Assembly (NCBI RefSeq): GCF_002868735.1
Contig: NZ_CP025614.1
Location: 124,001 to 188,000, forward strand
Direction: 5' to 3'
Origin: Niveispirillum cyanobacteriorum
GTDB taxonomy: Bacteria > Pseudomonadota > Alphaproteobacteria > Azospirillales > Azospirillaceae
DNA length: 64,000 bases
In this document: positions 44,859 to 54,793 of the stretch, piece by piece
Numbering within the stretch: the stretch's first letter is position 1
Layout of the letters: each line of letters starts with the position of its first letter
Notes under the pieces: model-generated
What the model was told of the DNA's origin: nothing
The model's input: the letters and a program-made list of their open reading frames with translations, nothing else
Databases searched by the model: none
Program-made: the position numbers and the translations under genes

Positions 44859-46494
44859 GATCCACCCGATCACCCTGCCCAAATGGGGCATCGAAATGTC
44901 GGAAGGTACCGTCGCTACCTGGCATCTGGCGGTCGGTGCCAGCGCCGAGAAGGGCACGGAGCTGGTCGATATCGAAACCGAAAAGATCGTCAATACGCTG
45001 GACCTGGAGGTTGGCGGCACCTTGCGCCGGCAATTGGCCCAGCCGGGCGATGTGCTGCCGGTCGGCGCGCTGATCGCCGTTCTGGCCGATGCGTCGGTGC
45101 CGGACAGTGCCATTGATGCGTTCGTGGCCGGGTACAAGCCCATTGATGTGTCGTTTGAGCCGAAGGAGGAGGGGTCGGTCGCTTCCCAAAGCTCTCCCCG
45201 TCATCCCGGCGAAAGCCGGGATGACGAAGGTGGGCGGGGGGAGGCGGCAAAGAGCAGCGTCCCCGTTTCTCCCCCCCTCGACCCCGCCATCCTGGCCGCC
45301 CGCAACGAGGCGGCGCATGCCAGCCCCTTGGCGCGGCGGCTGGCCAACAAGCTGGGGATCGATCTGTCCAGCCTGACCGGCACGGGGCAGAAGGGGCGGA
45401 TCAGTCAGGAGGATGTGGAGAAGGCTGCCGCCGCGCGCGGCACCGTTGCCCCGGTCCCCCCTGCACCGGAACCAGTGCCCACCGGCCCCGAACCCCATGC
45501 CAGCCCCATCGCGGAGAAAATCGCGCGCAAGCTGGGCATGACATTGCATGGCATCAAGGGTACGGGCGCGCGTGGTCGCGTGTCGCTTGCCGATGTACAG
45601 GCGGCAGCCAAGGCGCGCGGCCTGATATCCGAACCGGCCCAGGTCGCCACCCCCTCCCCCGCCGCCGGGCCGGCAGCGCGCAAGCTGGCGGGGGATCTGG
45701 GGGTGGACCTGTCCACCGTGACACCCACGGGGCCGAAGGGGCATGCCACGAAGCAGGATGTGCGCGACGCCGCCGACCGGGCCACGGTGCCGACGGCGGA
45801 GGTTCCCGCCTATGATCTGCTGCCCGTCACCGGCATGCGCCGGGCCATTGCCACAGCCCTGGTCAATGCCAAGCAGAATATCCCGCATTTCTATCTGACC
45901 TCCGACGTGACCGTCGATGCGCTGCTGTCCTTCCGCGAACAGTTGAATGCACGCGCCAGCAGCCCGCGCAAACTGTCGGTTAATGATCTGCTGATCAAGG
46001 CGGCGGCGCTGGCCCTGATGGAGGTACCGGATGTCAATGTGCATTGGGCGGACGATGGGATCAGGCGGTTCCGATCCGCCGACATCTCCGTCGCCGTGGC
46101 GGTCGACGGCGGGCTGCTGACGCCCGTGGTGCGGGGGGCTGACAGGCTTGACCCCTGGGCCATCGGGGCCAGGGCCGCCGATCTGGCCGACCGGGCGCGC
46201 AAGCGCACCTTGGCCAAGGAGGATATCAGCGGCGGCAGCTTCACCATCTCCAACCTGGGCATGTTCGGCATCCGCCAGTTCCAGGCCATCATCAACCCGC
46301 CGCAGGGCGCCATCCTGGCCGTCGGCACCACAAGGCGGGAAGCACGGGAGACGGCGGAGGGCGGGGTGGCATTCGCCTCCGTGATGAGCCTGACCCTGTC
46401 CTGTGACCACCGCGCCGTCGATGGCGCGCTGGGGGCAAAGTTCCTGGCAGCATTGGGCCGGCGGCTGGAAGACCCGATCGGATTGGTGCTGTAG
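44851..46494 (+). CDS. Dihydrolipoamide acyltransferase E2 with three subunit-binding domains
   Basis: 547 residues from ATG 44851. One lipoyl domain (residues ~3-80) with the lipoylated Lys K45 in DIETEKIVN. A linker includes residues 117-126, encoded by a palindromic repeat. Three consecutive peripheral subunit-binding modules follow at about 157-192, 217-252 and 272-308 (each with an ASPxA/AGPAA start, a LG-xx-L/LS core and a G-x-KG/RGR-x-x end). The catalytic CoA-acyltransferase domain ends with SCDHRAVDG (H520, D524). Most E2 proteins have one subunit-binding domain, so the triple array is unusual. E3 (lipoamide dehydrogenase) is not encoded nearby and is presumably shared. Confidence 0.95.
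   Translation: MAEIHPITLPKWGIEMSEGTVATWHLAVGASAEKGTELVDIETEKIVNTLDLEVGGTLRRQLAQPGDVLPVGALIAVLADASVPDSAIDAFVAGYKPIDVSFEPKEEGSVASQSSPRHPGESRDDEGGRGEAAKSSVPVSPPLDPAILAARNEAAHASPLARRLANKLGIDLSSLTGTGQKGRISQEDVEKAAAARGTVAPVPPAPEPVPTGPEPHASPIAEKIARKLGMTLHGIKGTGARGRVSLADVQAAAKARGLISEPAQVATPSPAAGPAARKLAGDLGVDLSTVTPTGPKGHATKQDVRDAADRATVPTAEVPAYDLLPVTGMRRAIATALVNAKQNIPHFYLTSDVTVDALLSFREQLNARASSPRKLSVNDLLIKAAALALMEVPDVNVHWADDGIRRFRSADISVAVAVDGGLLTPVVRGADRLDPWAIGARAADLADRARKRTLAKEDISGGSFTISNLGMFGIRQFQAIINPPQGAILAVGTTRREARETAEGGVAFASVMSLTLSCDHRAVDGALGAKFLAALGRRLEDPIGLVL
45199..45226. repeat. 28-bp palindromic repeat inside the E2 coding sequence
   Basis: CGTCATCCCGGC-GAAA-GCCGGGATGACG, a perfect 12-bp stem with tetraloop, the same core as the 42695-42815 element. 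It lies in frame in the linker between the lipoyl domain and the first subunit-binding domain and encodes RHPGESRDD. Confidence 0.9.
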
Positions 46495-46532
46495 ATAAAA
46501 AATGGGCGCTGTCGCGTGCCACGACAGCGCCC
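46494..46532 (-). terminator. Terminator of the TonB-dependent receptor gene, possibly bidirectional
   Basis: CGACAGCGCCC / GGGCGCTGTCG form a perfect 11-bp stem with a 7-base loop. On the minus strand it is followed by ATTTTTTATC, a clear T-tract. It lies between the convergent E2 and receptor genes. Confidence 0.88.
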
Positions 46533-46559
46533 AAGGCCTTGAGGAGAGAAGTAAGAGGA

Positions 46560-49500
46560 TCAGTAGGTGAAGCGGGCGACAGCCGTGATACGACGGTCGT
46601 TCATGTACCAGCCGCGCGGCACCTTGACATTCTCACCATCCGGGCCGGTCACCACCGCCGAGGTCTTGGTGACCTGGTTCAGCAGGTTGGCACCCTGAAC
46701 ACCCAGCTTGAAATTGTCATTGAAGCTGTAGAAGAACGACGCATCCCACTGACCACCCGATTCATTGATGATCGGGTCATAGGGGAAGATCACGTCGCGG
46801 ATCGTCAGTACGAAGTCCGAACGCCAGGAATAGGAGATACGGGCGGAAATCGGGCCGTAATCCCAGAAGGGCGTGATGTTGAACTGATGCTTCGACAGGC
46901 CCTGCAACGGCAGCTTGGTCATGTCCACCGTCGTCACACGGCCGGCACCCACATCCGGGTCGGTTTCAGACAGGGTGCTTTGCGGCACGCCCTTGCTGTC
47001 GACATAGGTATAGTTGGCCTGCAGACCGATGCCCGACAGGAAGCTGGGCAGGAAATCGTACGTCTGCTGATACGCGATTTCGAAGCCCTTGATCTTGCCG
47101 TCTTCGTCGGCATTCACCGGCGTCGTGACGATGCTGTCGAAGGTGACGCCATTGTTGGTCAGCGGGTACCGGACCGTGCTGTTGGTCAACACGCCCTTCA
47201 GGCGCTTGTAGAACAGCGAACCCGTCAACTGACCGACATTGGAGAAGTACCATTCCGCCGTCAGGTCATAATTGTCGGCGGTGGTGGGGCGCAGATACGG
47301 GTTGCCGGCGTTGAACTCACCCTGCAGGCGGTAGCTGCCGACAATGGCGTTGCCATTGGCATCGACATTCTGAACCGTATTCAGGTTGACGTTGAAGAAG
47401 TTACGCGTCAGGCCGGTAGAAGGCGGCGCCACGCCCTTGAAATAGGACGCACGGAACTGCACCCCGTCATCGACGGTCAGCTTCATGTTCAGGTTGGGCA
47501 GCCAGTAATCATAATTGATCTTCACGCTGCTGGGCGTCAGGGCGTTGTTGGTATAGGCCCGCGCCTGGGCCCGGACCGCCGGCGTAAAGGTACAGAAGGC
47601 CGGGATGGCCTGACCGCTGGTGGCGGCTTCGGCAATCGCCTGCGTACAGGCGGCATCCGTCGGGAAGGCGGAGCTGGGCGTCGGGAAGGCAAGGAAGCCG
47701 TCGGCAGTGCGGTCGGTCGTCGTGTAACGGACACCGACATTACCGCTCAGGTTCCAGCCATTCTTGAAGTCGGTATCGAACTTGGTCAGCAGGTAGCCGG
47801 CATTGTTCTCTTCCCGGATCGGGTTGATTTCACCCGGCAGGAAGGGCGTGCCGGCAATGACGCCCGCACGGTTGCCAAGCGCGTTCCAGCCGCCATTGCG
47901 CACCACGCCATCGGCACCCGTGACGGTGGGTTCCCATTCGCGGTTGATGGCACCGGCATAGGCGATATAGGCCTGATAATCCTTCACCGAATTGCCGGAA
48001 TAGAACACGCGGCCCTGACCCAGCAGCGGGTCGGGGAACTTGCCCCGGAAGAATTTCGGATAGGTGAAGTTCTCAAACTGGGTCGGGGCCGTGCCACCGG
48101 TGCCGCCGACGACATTGTCCACCGGATCGGTCAGCCAGACCGGGCCATCATTGCCCCACTGTTCCGACAGACGACCCCAGTTATAGGTGGAGAAGCGCGC
48201 CGTCTGACGCCGGTCGGCATAGCGGTAACCCGCCTGCACCGACTTGAAGAAGCTGCTATCTTCCATCTTGTAATCGAAGTCGATGCGGGCGGCGTCGGAA
48301 TTGCCGTCGCTGTCTTCGATATGGTCCATCGCGGAGCGATAGAAGGCATTATACGGATCGGCGAAAGTCGTGTGGCCCGGTCCGAAATAGCTGGGATTAT
48401 TGGCGGTGCCAATGGCACCGGAGCAGCCCGTCGTATAGTTCTGGGCGGGGCCGGAGCAGACCTGCGGTGCCCGGAATTCAACGGTCGGGTAACCCTTGCC
48501 GCCATTCATGTCGATGGCGACATCCTGGTAGCTGGAGGTCCACAGACCATTATCCATGATCCAGGTCTTCGACTTCACATGCTGATAGTCGAAATTGACG
48601 CCCAAATTCTCTGTCGCGTCCCAACGGAAATTGAAGCCGTAATCGTCGGTGACCAGCTTTTCATCATGGTCACGGCGGATATTGTTGCTTTGCAACCCGC
48701 TGATCGGCACGCGGGCCGAACCGGTATTCTGATCGGCGCGCCAGCCATTGGGGCCGGTGATCACACCGCTTTCGAACATGCCGGAGCTGTCGAATTCCAG
48801 CGTGGTGCCGGGCACGCGGCGGCTGTCGCCATTGTTAGCAACGTTGTCGGTGGCGATTTCGACGGCATGTTCGGTCCAGGCCTGACGGCTGTCAGAGCGC
48901 AGGAAGGTGAACACGGCCTCCATCGAATTGTCGGGGCTGCGCCACTGCGCGGCGCCGGCATAGCCGTAACGGCGGCGGTCGAATTCCTGCGTGCCGACCA
49001 CGGCACCGCGCGGGAACAGGACCTGATCGGTGATGGTGGCCGCCGGCTGCCCGTCGGGGTTCTGGACCACGTCGCCGTTGGAATAGAGATTGCGGACGCG
49101 GAAGCTGGACAGCTGGAAACGGTCGGCGCGGGTCTTCAGCTGCGAACCCACGGCACTGCCCAGAATGCCGATCTCACCGATCTTGGTATCCCAGCGGTCG
49201 GAATAGAGGATGGAGCCTGTGGGCGCCGTCTTCTTCACGAAATCGCCATAGGACATTTCGGCGGACGCGGCCAGCATGCGCTCGGCGCTGTCGAACGGCT
49301 TGCGGGTGCGCAGGTTAACGACGCCGGCGATGCCGCCTTCAATGCGGTCGGCGGTCGGTGACTTGAACACATCCACGCCGCCCATCAGTTCGGACGGCAC
49401 GTCAGCAAAGCCAAGAGCGCGGCCATTATTGGCGCTGAATGCCTCACGACCGTTAAATTCGGACCGGACATAGGTCAGGCCGCGCACCACCACGCCGGAA

Positions 49501-49958
49501 CCTTCGACCGAGAAATGGTCAGGGTCCACGCCGGCGGCGAAACGGTTGATGGACACGCCGGGGATACGCTGCAGGGCTTCGGTTACCGACCGGTCGGGCA
49601 GCGCGCCGATATCTTCGGCAGTTACGCTGTCGACGATGCTGTCGGCGTTCTGCTTGATCTCCTGCGCGCTTTGCAGCGACTTGCGGAAGCCGGTGACGAT
49701 GATCTCTTCCAGAGAACCATCAGCAGCAGGCGTCGCGGCCTGGGCTACCAGAACAGCGCTGTCATTTCCGGTCACGGAAGAAGCGACTGGTGCCGGGGTC
49801 TGCCCACCTACGGGCGTATCATTTTGATTCTGCTGGGCTTGTGCCGGCAGGACCGTCGCGATGGCGCACAGCGCCGCGATGGAAACCCCACCTTGCAGCG
49901 TCCGGCCAAAGACGTGACGCCGCCGCAACCCCTTCCGGGGGCGATCCATAACACCCAT
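46560..49958 (-). CDS. TonB-dependent receptor (large, carbohydrate-type)
   Basis: About 1132 residues from the ATG at 49958 (GGGAGG 8 bp upstream); the frame extends to 50045 but through the operator. A signal peptide (IAALCAIATVLPAQAQ) is followed by the TonB box SLEEIIVTG, a plug domain (SLQSAQEIKQNADSIVDSVTAEDIGALPDRSVTEALQRIPGV...), and a 22-strand outer-membrane barrel ending with VARFTY. The size and plug style are of TonB receptors that import carbohydrates in Caulobacter and Xanthomonas. Its promoter region carries LacI-type operators. Adjacency to halogenase-like genes and glycosidases suggests import of oligosaccharides from hemicellulose. Confidence 0.94.
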   Translation of the reverse strand: MGVMDRPRKGLRRRHVFGRTLQGGVSIAALCAIATVLPAQAQQNQNDTPVGGQTPAPVASSVTGNDSAVLVAQAATPAADGSLEEIIVTGFRKSLQSAQEIKQNADSIVDSVTAEDIGALPDRSVTEALQRIPGVSINRFAAGVDPDHFSVEGSGVVVRGLTYVRSEFNGREAFSANNGRALGFADVPSELMGGVDVFKSPTADRIEGGIAGVVNLRTRKPFDSAERMLAASAEMSYGDFVKKTAPTGSILYSDRWDTKIGEIGILGSAVGSQLKTRADRFQLSSFRVRNLYSNGDVVQNPDGQPAATITDQVLFPRGAVVGTQEFDRRRYGYAGAAQWRSPDNSMEAVFTFLRSDSRQAWTEHAVEIATDNVANNGDSRRVPGTTLEFDSSGMFESGVITGPNGWRADQNTGSARVPISGLQSNNIRRDHDEKLVTDDYGFNFRWDATENLGVNFDYQHVKSKTWIMDNGLWTSSYQDVAIDMNGGKGYPTVEFRAPQVCSGPAQNYTTGCSGAIGTANNPSYFGPGHTTFADPYNAFYRSAMDHIEDSDGNSDAARIDFDYKMEDSSFFKSVQAGYRYADRRQTARFSTYNWGRLSEQWGNDGPVWLTDPVDNVVGGTGGTAPTQFENFTYPKFFRGKFPDPLLGQGRVFYSGNSVKDYQAYIAYAGAINREWEPTVTGADGVVRNGGWNALGNRAGVIAGTPFLPGEINPIREENNAGYLLTKFDTDFKNGWNLSGNVGVRYTTTDRTADGFLAFPTPSSAFPTDAACTQAIAEAATSGQAIPAFCTFTPAVRAQARAYTNNALTPSSVKINYDYWLPNLNMKLTVDDGVQFRASYFKGVAPPSTGLTRNFFNVNLNTVQNVDANGNAIVGSYRLQGEFNAGNPYLRPTTADNYDLTAEWYFSNVGQLTGSLFYKRLKGVLTNSTVRYPLTNNGVTFDSIVTTPVNADEDGKIKGFEIAYQQTYDFLPSFLSGIGLQANYTYVDSKGVPQSTLSETDPDVGAGRVTTVDMTKLPLQGLSKHQFNITPFWDYGPISARISYSWRSDFVLTIRDVIFPYDPIINESGGQWDASFFYSFNDNFKLGVQGANLLNQVTKTSAVVTGPDGENVKVPRGWYMNDRRITAVARFTY

Positions 49959-49971
49959 CCCCATTCCTCCC

Positions 49972-49987
49972 ATGTTAGCGCTAGCAT
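49972..49987. promoter_or_regulatory. LacI-type operator A
   Basis: ATGTTAGCGCTAGCAT, one mismatch from the perfect palindrome TGTTAGCGCTAACA used by LacI-family sugar regulators (for instance the related xyl-box of Xanthomonas). It lies 14 bp before the chosen receptor start, where binding would block transcription or initiation. Confidence 0.75.
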
Positions 49988-50053
49988 TTTTGGATTTGCG
50001 CTTTGAACAAGAATAATTGGTAGTCAGGACCCGACCCAACGTCAAGGGTTCTT

Positions 50054-50069
50054 ATGTTAGGGCTAACAA
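50054..50069. promoter_or_regulatory. LacI-type operator B
   Basis: ATGTTAGGGCTAACAA: both half-sites (TGTTAG and CTAACA) are perfect and only the central base deviates. It is in the shared upstream region of the receptor and the first halogenase-like gene. Confidence 0.7.
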
Positions 50070-50141
50070 AAAAGTGTTTGCTGTTATTGCGGCGCAGCAA
50101 AACTACTTTCGCGGCGCACACACATTGACGCCCTACAGACG

Positions 50142-50153
50142 TGAGCGTTAACA
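50142..50153. promoter_or_regulatory. LacI-type operator half-site C
   Basis: TGAGCGTTAACA resembles the right half (AGCGCTAACA) of the same operator with one substitution. It is 22 bp before the start of the first halogenase-like gene. Weaker than A and B. Confidence 0.4.
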
Positions 50154-50174
50154 TTCACAGTAATGGGAGGAATA

Positions 50175-51707
50175 ATGAAATTATATAATACAAATACGCA
50201 ATCTCCGGTATCGGTGCTCATTGTCGGCGGCGGTACGGCCGGCTGGATGACGGCGGCAGCGCTGTCAGCGAAGCTGGCGGGGACGGGGGTTTCCATCCGG
50301 CTGGTGGAATCGGCGGAGATTGGGACCGTCGGGGTGGGCGAAGCGACCGTTCCCCATATCCGGCATTTCAACGCCAGTCTGGGCTTTGACGAGGCCGACT
50401 TCATGTCGCGCACCGAGGCCACGTTCAAACTGGGGATCGAGTTCCGGGACTGGGGCCGCAAGGGCGATGCCTATATCCATCCCTTCGCCGCCTTTGGCCG
50501 TGATATTGGCGGCGTGCCGTTCCATCATCACTGGACCCGCGCGCGCCGCGCCGGCCGCGTGCCGGCGGGCGGACTGGATGCCGTATCCCTGCCCATTCAG
50601 GCGGCGCGCCTGGGCCGTTTCGGCCACCCCTCGCCCGACCCGAACAGCTTTTTCTCCACCTTCTCCTATGCCTATCAGTTCGATGCCGGCCTTTATGCCG
50701 CTTACCTGCGTTCATACGCAGAGGCGCGGGGCGTGGTACGGACAGAGGGCAAGGTGCGCGACGTGTCCGTGAGCGCCGACGGCCATGTTCAGGCCGTGAC
50801 CATGGAGAATGGGGAACGAATCGAAGCTGATCTGTTCATCGACTGTTCAGGCTTTCGCGGCCTGATCATCGAGGGGGCCTTGAAGACGGGGTATGAGGAT
50901 TGGACGCATTTCCTGCCCTGTGACCGGGCGGTCGCGGTGCCCTGCGCCAATGATGCCCCCCCTGCCCCCTATACCCGCGCCACGGCCCGCGATGCCGGCT
51001 GGATGTGGCGCATCCCGTTGCAGCACCGGGCCGGCAACGGCCATGTCTATTGCAGCGGCTTTATCACTGATGACGCCGCCGAACAGGCGCTGCTGGCCCA
51101 ACTGGACCACCCGCCACAGGCGACGCCCCGGCGGTTGCGCTTCACGACGGGCAAGCGCAAACGGCAATGGGTGGGTAATGTCGTCGCCATCGGCCTGTCG
51201 GCGGGGTTCCTGGAACCGCTGGAAAGCACGTCGATCCACCTGATCCAGTTGGGCATTGGCCGGCTGCTGGACCTGTTCCCCACCAGCCGGGATATGGACC
51301 CGCTGGACGCGGTGGAGTTCAACCGGCTGATGGACCTGGAATATGAACGGGTGCGGGATTTCATCATCCTGCATTATGTGGCGACCCAGCGCGACGACAC
51401 GCCCTTCTGGAACCATTGCCGCACCATGGCCATTCCCGACAGTCTGGCCACCAAGATGGACCTGTTCAAGGAACGCGGCATCGTAACCCTGTACCGCGAC
51501 GGCATGTTCCTGGAACCCAGCTGGATCGCCGTCTATCTGGGCCAGAACATCCTGCCGGATCAGGTGGACCCGCGCGCCGCCCTGGTGCCCGATGCGGAGA
51601 TTGACCGGCTGATCGCCATGGAGGCGGAGAATTGCCGCCGGGCGGCGTCCAGCATGCCGGCCCATGGCGAGATCCTGTCCCGGTACAAGGCGCAGGTGCC
51701 GGCATGA
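50175..51707 (+). CDS. Tryptophan-halogenase-like flavoprotein 1
   Basis: 510 residues from ATG 50175; GGGAGG precedes it. FAD-binding VGGGTAGW at residues 17-24, VGVGEAT at 52-58, the catalytic Lys K85 in [17 protein letters not shown] as the WxWxIP motif of flavin-dependent halogenases, and FLEPLESTS holding the active-site Glu. It has the expected equipment of an FADH2-dependent halogenase, but in receptor/glycosidase loci such proteins have no proven substrate. First of four tandem paralogues; stop overlaps the next start (ATGA). Confidence 0.9.
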   Translation: MKLYNTNTQSPVSVLIVGGGTAGWMTAAALSAKLAGTGVSIRLVESAEIGTVGVGEATVPHIRHFNASLGFDEADFMSRTEATFKLGIEFRDWGRKGDAYIHPFAAFGRDIGGVPFHHHWTRARRAGRVPAGGLDAVSLPIQAARLGRFGHPSPDPNSFFSTFSYAYQFDAGLYAAYLRSYAEARGVVRTEGKVRDVSVSADGHVQAVTMENGERIEADLFIDCSGFRGLIIEGALKTGYEDWTHFLPCDRAVAVPCANDAPPAPYTRATARDAGWMWRIPLQHRAGNGHVYCSGFITDDAAEQALLAQLDHPPQATPRRLRFTTGKRKRQWVGNVVAIGLSAGFLEPLESTSIHLIQLGIGRLLDLFPTSRDMDPLDAVEFNRLMDLEYERVRDFIILHYVATQRDDTPFWNHCRTMAIPDSLATKMDLFKERGIVTLYRDGMFLEPSWIAVYLGQNILPDQVDPRAALVPDAEIDRLIAMEAENCRRAASSMPAHGEILSRYKAQVPA

Positions 51708-53137
51708 AGCCGCTGCACGATATTGTCATTGCCGGGGCCGGCATTGCCGGCTGGCTGGCCGCAGCATCCATTGCCCGCAACCATGCGGGGCGCGGCGGGT
51801 CGGTGACCATCATCCCCCTGCCCGGCGGCGATGACAGTCTGGACCCGTTCGGACCTGCCGCCCCCCTGCTGCCCGGCGGGGTGGAGGGGCTGTCGGCGCT
51901 GCTGGGCGTGACCCCGGCGGACGTGATGCGCGCGGGCGGCGGCGGGTTCAGCCTGGGCACCGCCTTCCAGGGCTGGGAAGGACAGGGATCGGTCAGCTTT
52001 CTGCCATTCGGGCAGACGGGCGCGGAACTGCGGGGTGTCCCCTTCCATCATCTGATCTGGCGGGCGCGCGCGGCGGGTGCGCGGGTGCGGATGACGGATT
52101 ATTCGCTGGCAACCCTGGCCGCACAGGCCGAACGTTTCGCCCTGCCCTCGCCTGATCCGCGTTCCGTCCTGTCCACCCTGGCCCCCGGCGGTTTTGCCGA
52201 TCTGCGCGGTCTGACGGAGTTGGCCAAGGCCCAGGCGCTGGTCGCCGGTGCCCGCCTGTCCCCGACCCCGCTGTCGCATGTGCGGCGGGATGGGGAGGGA
52301 AAGGTCGATGCTCTTATCCTGTCCGATGACAGTGCAGTGCCGGGCGATCTGTTCATTGACGCCACCGGTGCGCGTGCCCTGCTGGCCGACCCTGGCAATG
52401 GCTGGCACGATTGGCGGCACTGGCTGGCCTGTGACCGGTTCGCAGTGGAACCGGCGGCGACCGACGGTCCGCCCCCGCCTTATGCGCTGCACAGCGCCGA
52501 TGCCACCGGCTGGACCCGCCGCATTCCCCTGCGCCGGGGGGCCATTGTGACGCGGCTGGGCAGCGGGCCGGGCCACTTCAGCAGCGGGCGGCGGGACCGG
52601 GCCTGGGACGGCAATACAATCTTCCTGGGGGCAGCATCCTGCCTGCTGGACCCCGTCGGCGGTGTGGCGCTTGCCCTGCTGATCGCCGCCATACGCCGCC
52701 TGCTGTCACATTATCCCGTCTCCCCCAGCACCGGGCCGGAGGCGGCATCGTTCAACCGGCAGGCGGTGGAAGAGGCGGAGCGGGCGCGCGATTTCCTGAT
52801 CCTGCGGTACAAGGCCAATGGCCGGACGGGTGAAGCCTTCTGGGACGCGGCCCGCGCCATGGACCTGCCCGACCCGCTGGCCCATAAACTGTCCCTGTAC
52901 GAAAGCCGGGGACGCATCCCGCTTTATGATGGGGAACTGTTTGACCGGCCCGACTGGATCAATCTGATGGATAATGCCGGTATCCGGGCGCGGCGGTGTG
53001 ATGTGCAGGCCAATGGGTTGAGCGACGGGGAGATCATGGCCCATCTGGAACGGCTGCGCGGGGTGCTGCTGCGCGCAGCGGGGGAGATGCCACTCCATGC
53101 CCAGGCCCTGGCCCAGTTGCTGGGAGGGACCCCATGA
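51704..53137 (+). CDS. Tryptophan-halogenase-like protein 2, catalytic residues missing
   Basis: 477 residues from ATG 51704, overlapping paralogue 1 by 4 bp. The FAD-loop is still recognisable (IAGAGIAGW, residues 9-17), but the catalytic Lys is Ser (S83 in GFSLGTAF), the WxWxIP motif has become [10 protein letters not shown], and EPLEST has become DPVGGV. The VGVGEAT segment is also gone. Length and general layout are kept and the gene is in a tightly packed operon, so it is probably a conserved, non-halogenating protein, such as a partner subunit, rather than recent decay. Confidence 0.85.
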   Translation: MKPLHDIVIAGAGIAGWLAAASIARNHAGRGGSVTIIPLPGGDDSLDPFGPAAPLLPGGVEGLSALLGVTPADVMRAGGGGFSLGTAFQGWEGQGSVSFLPFGQTGAELRGVPFHHLIWRARAAGARVRMTDYSLATLAAQAERFALPSPDPRSVLSTLAPGGFADLRGLTELAKAQALVAGARLSPTPLSHVRRDGEGKVDALILSDDSAVPGDLFIDATGARALLADPGNGWHDWRHWLACDRFAVEPAATDGPPPPYALHSADATGWTRRIPLRRGAIVTRLGSGPGHFSSGRRDRAWDGNTIFLGAASCLLDPVGGVALALLIAAIRRLLSHYPVSPSTGPEAASFNRQAVEEAERARDFLILRYKANGRTGEAFWDAARAMDLPDPLAHKLSLYESRGRIPLYDGELFDRPDWINLMDNAGIRARRCDVQANGLSDGEIMAHLERLRGVLLRAAGEMPLHAQALAQLLGGTP

Positions 53138-54648
53138 CGCGCAGCCCCGATCCCATCCGCCAGATCGTCATTGTCGGCGGCGGCACCGCCGGCTGGATGG
53201 CCGCCGCCGCCCTGTCGCGCCTGTCGGCCAATGGTGCGACGCGCATCACCCTGGTGGAAAGCGACGAGATTGGCACCGTCGGCGTGGGGGAGGCGACGAT
53301 CCCCCCCATCCGGCAATTCAACGCCCTGCTGGGCCTGGACGAGAACGAGTTCGTGTCCCAGACCCAGGGCAGCATGAAACTGGGCATTGCGTTTGAAGGC
53401 TGGACCACGGCACGCCCCCGTTACCTGCACCCGTTCGGGTCCTTCGGCTTTGATATGGAGGCGGTGAAGTTCCACCAATTCTGGCTGAAGCTGCACGCAC
53501 AGGGGCTGGCCAGCGGCATTGATGATTACAATCTCTGCGCCACCATGGCGAACAGGGAGAAATTCGCCCGGCCTGTGGCCGACCCTTCGTCGGTCCTGTC
53601 CCAGATCACCTACGCCTATCATTTCGATGCCGGGCTTTATGCCGCCTATCTGCGCCGCTATGCGGAGGCGCGGGGGGTGAAACGGGTGGAGGGCAAGGTG
53701 GCATCGGTGCCGTTGCGTGCCACGGACGGGTTCATTGAGGCGGTGGTGTTAGCCGATGGGCGGCGGCTGGAGGGTGACCTGTTCATCGATTGCTCGGGCT
53801 TTCGCGGCCTGCTGATCGAAGGAGCCTTGAACAGCGGGTACGAAGACTGGACGCACTGGCTGCCCTGCGACCGCGCGCTGGCCGTGCCGTCGGCCACTAT
53901 CGGCCCGCCCAAACCCTATACCCGCGCCATCGCACGGGACGGCGGCTGGCAATGGCGCATCCCATTGCAGCACCGCACCGGCAATGGCTATGTCTATTGC
54001 AGTCAGTTCGTGACCGACGAACAGGCCGCCGACACGCTTCTGTCCAATCTGGAAGGCCCGGCGCTGGCCGATCCCCGCCCACTGCGCTTCACCACGGGGC
54101 GGCGGCGCAAGATGTGGAACCGCAATTGCGTGGCGCTGGGGCTGGCGTCGGGGTTCCTGGAACCGCTGGAAAGCACCTCGATCCACCTGATCCAGGCCGG
54201 CATTTCCAAGCTGCTGGCCCTGTTCCCGGACCGGTCCTTCAACCCGGCCAATGAGGATGCCTATAACCGGCTGTCCGCGATGCAGTTCGAACAGGTACGG
54301 GATTTCATCATCCTGCACTATGTCGCCAACGACCGCCCCGAACCCTTCTGGCAACGCGCGGCGGCGATGGATATCCCCGACAGCCTGCGGCAGAAGATCG
54401 ACCTGTTCCGCGCCTGTGGCCGGCTGTTCCGGTTTGAGGATGAGCTGTTCAGCGATAATAGCTGGGTCGCCGTCCTGCTGGGCCAGGGGGTGATCCCCGA
54501 ACGCTGGGACCCGCTGGTTGACACCATTGATCCCGGCCTTGTCCGCCATAATCTGGACCGTCTGCGCGCCGTCTTTGCCCGCGCCGCCGACGCCATGCCG
54601 GGCCATGGCGACTTCCTGGCCCGCATGATCAAGGGTCATGGGACATGA
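53134..54648 (+). CDS. Tryptophan-halogenase-like flavoprotein 3
   Basis: 504 residues. VGGGTAGW at residues 14-21, VGVGEAT, catalytic Lys K82 in [17 protein letters not shown] as WxWxIP, and FLEPLESTS with the Glu. All halogenase signatures are present. It overlaps paralogue 2 by 4 bp. The closest in-window relatives are paralogues 1 and 4. No flavin reductase gene, needed for FADH2 supply, is nearby. Confidence 0.9.
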   Translation: MTRSPDPIRQIVIVGGGTAGWMAAAALSRLSANGATRITLVESDEIGTVGVGEATIPPIRQFNALLGLDENEFVSQTQGSMKLGIAFEGWTTARPRYLHPFGSFGFDMEAVKFHQFWLKLHAQGLASGIDDYNLCATMANREKFARPVADPSSVLSQITYAYHFDAGLYAAYLRRYAEARGVKRVEGKVASVPLRATDGFIEAVVLADGRRLEGDLFIDCSGFRGLLIEGALNSGYEDWTHWLPCDRALAVPSATIGPPKPYTRAIARDGGWQWRIPLQHRTGNGYVYCSQFVTDEQAADTLLSNLEGPALADPRPLRFTTGRRRKMWNRNCVALGLASGFLEPLESTSIHLIQAGISKLLALFPDRSFNPANEDAYNRLSAMQFEQVRDFIILHYVANDRPEPFWQRAAAMDIPDSLRQKIDLFRACGRLFRFEDELFSDNSWVAVLLGQGVIPERWDPLVDTIDPGLVRHNLDRLRAVFARAADAMPGHGDFLARMIKGHGT

Positions 54649-54793
54649 CGCTTGATCGTTTTACGTTCCCTCAAGCGCCGGGCGGCGGCATCCGCCGCCT
54701 TGGCTTACGCGACCATGGGGTCGCGGGCCGGCGGTCGCCGGCCTTTAAGGGCCATGTTCCATGCCCCTTAACTTATACCCCCGCGAGGAAGCC

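Noticed and set aside
46539-49361. A 940-codon open frame on the plus strand opposite the TonB receptor
   Set aside because: It is antisense to a clear receptor gene, lacks recognisable domains and has the composition expected from a shadow frame in GC-rich DNA.
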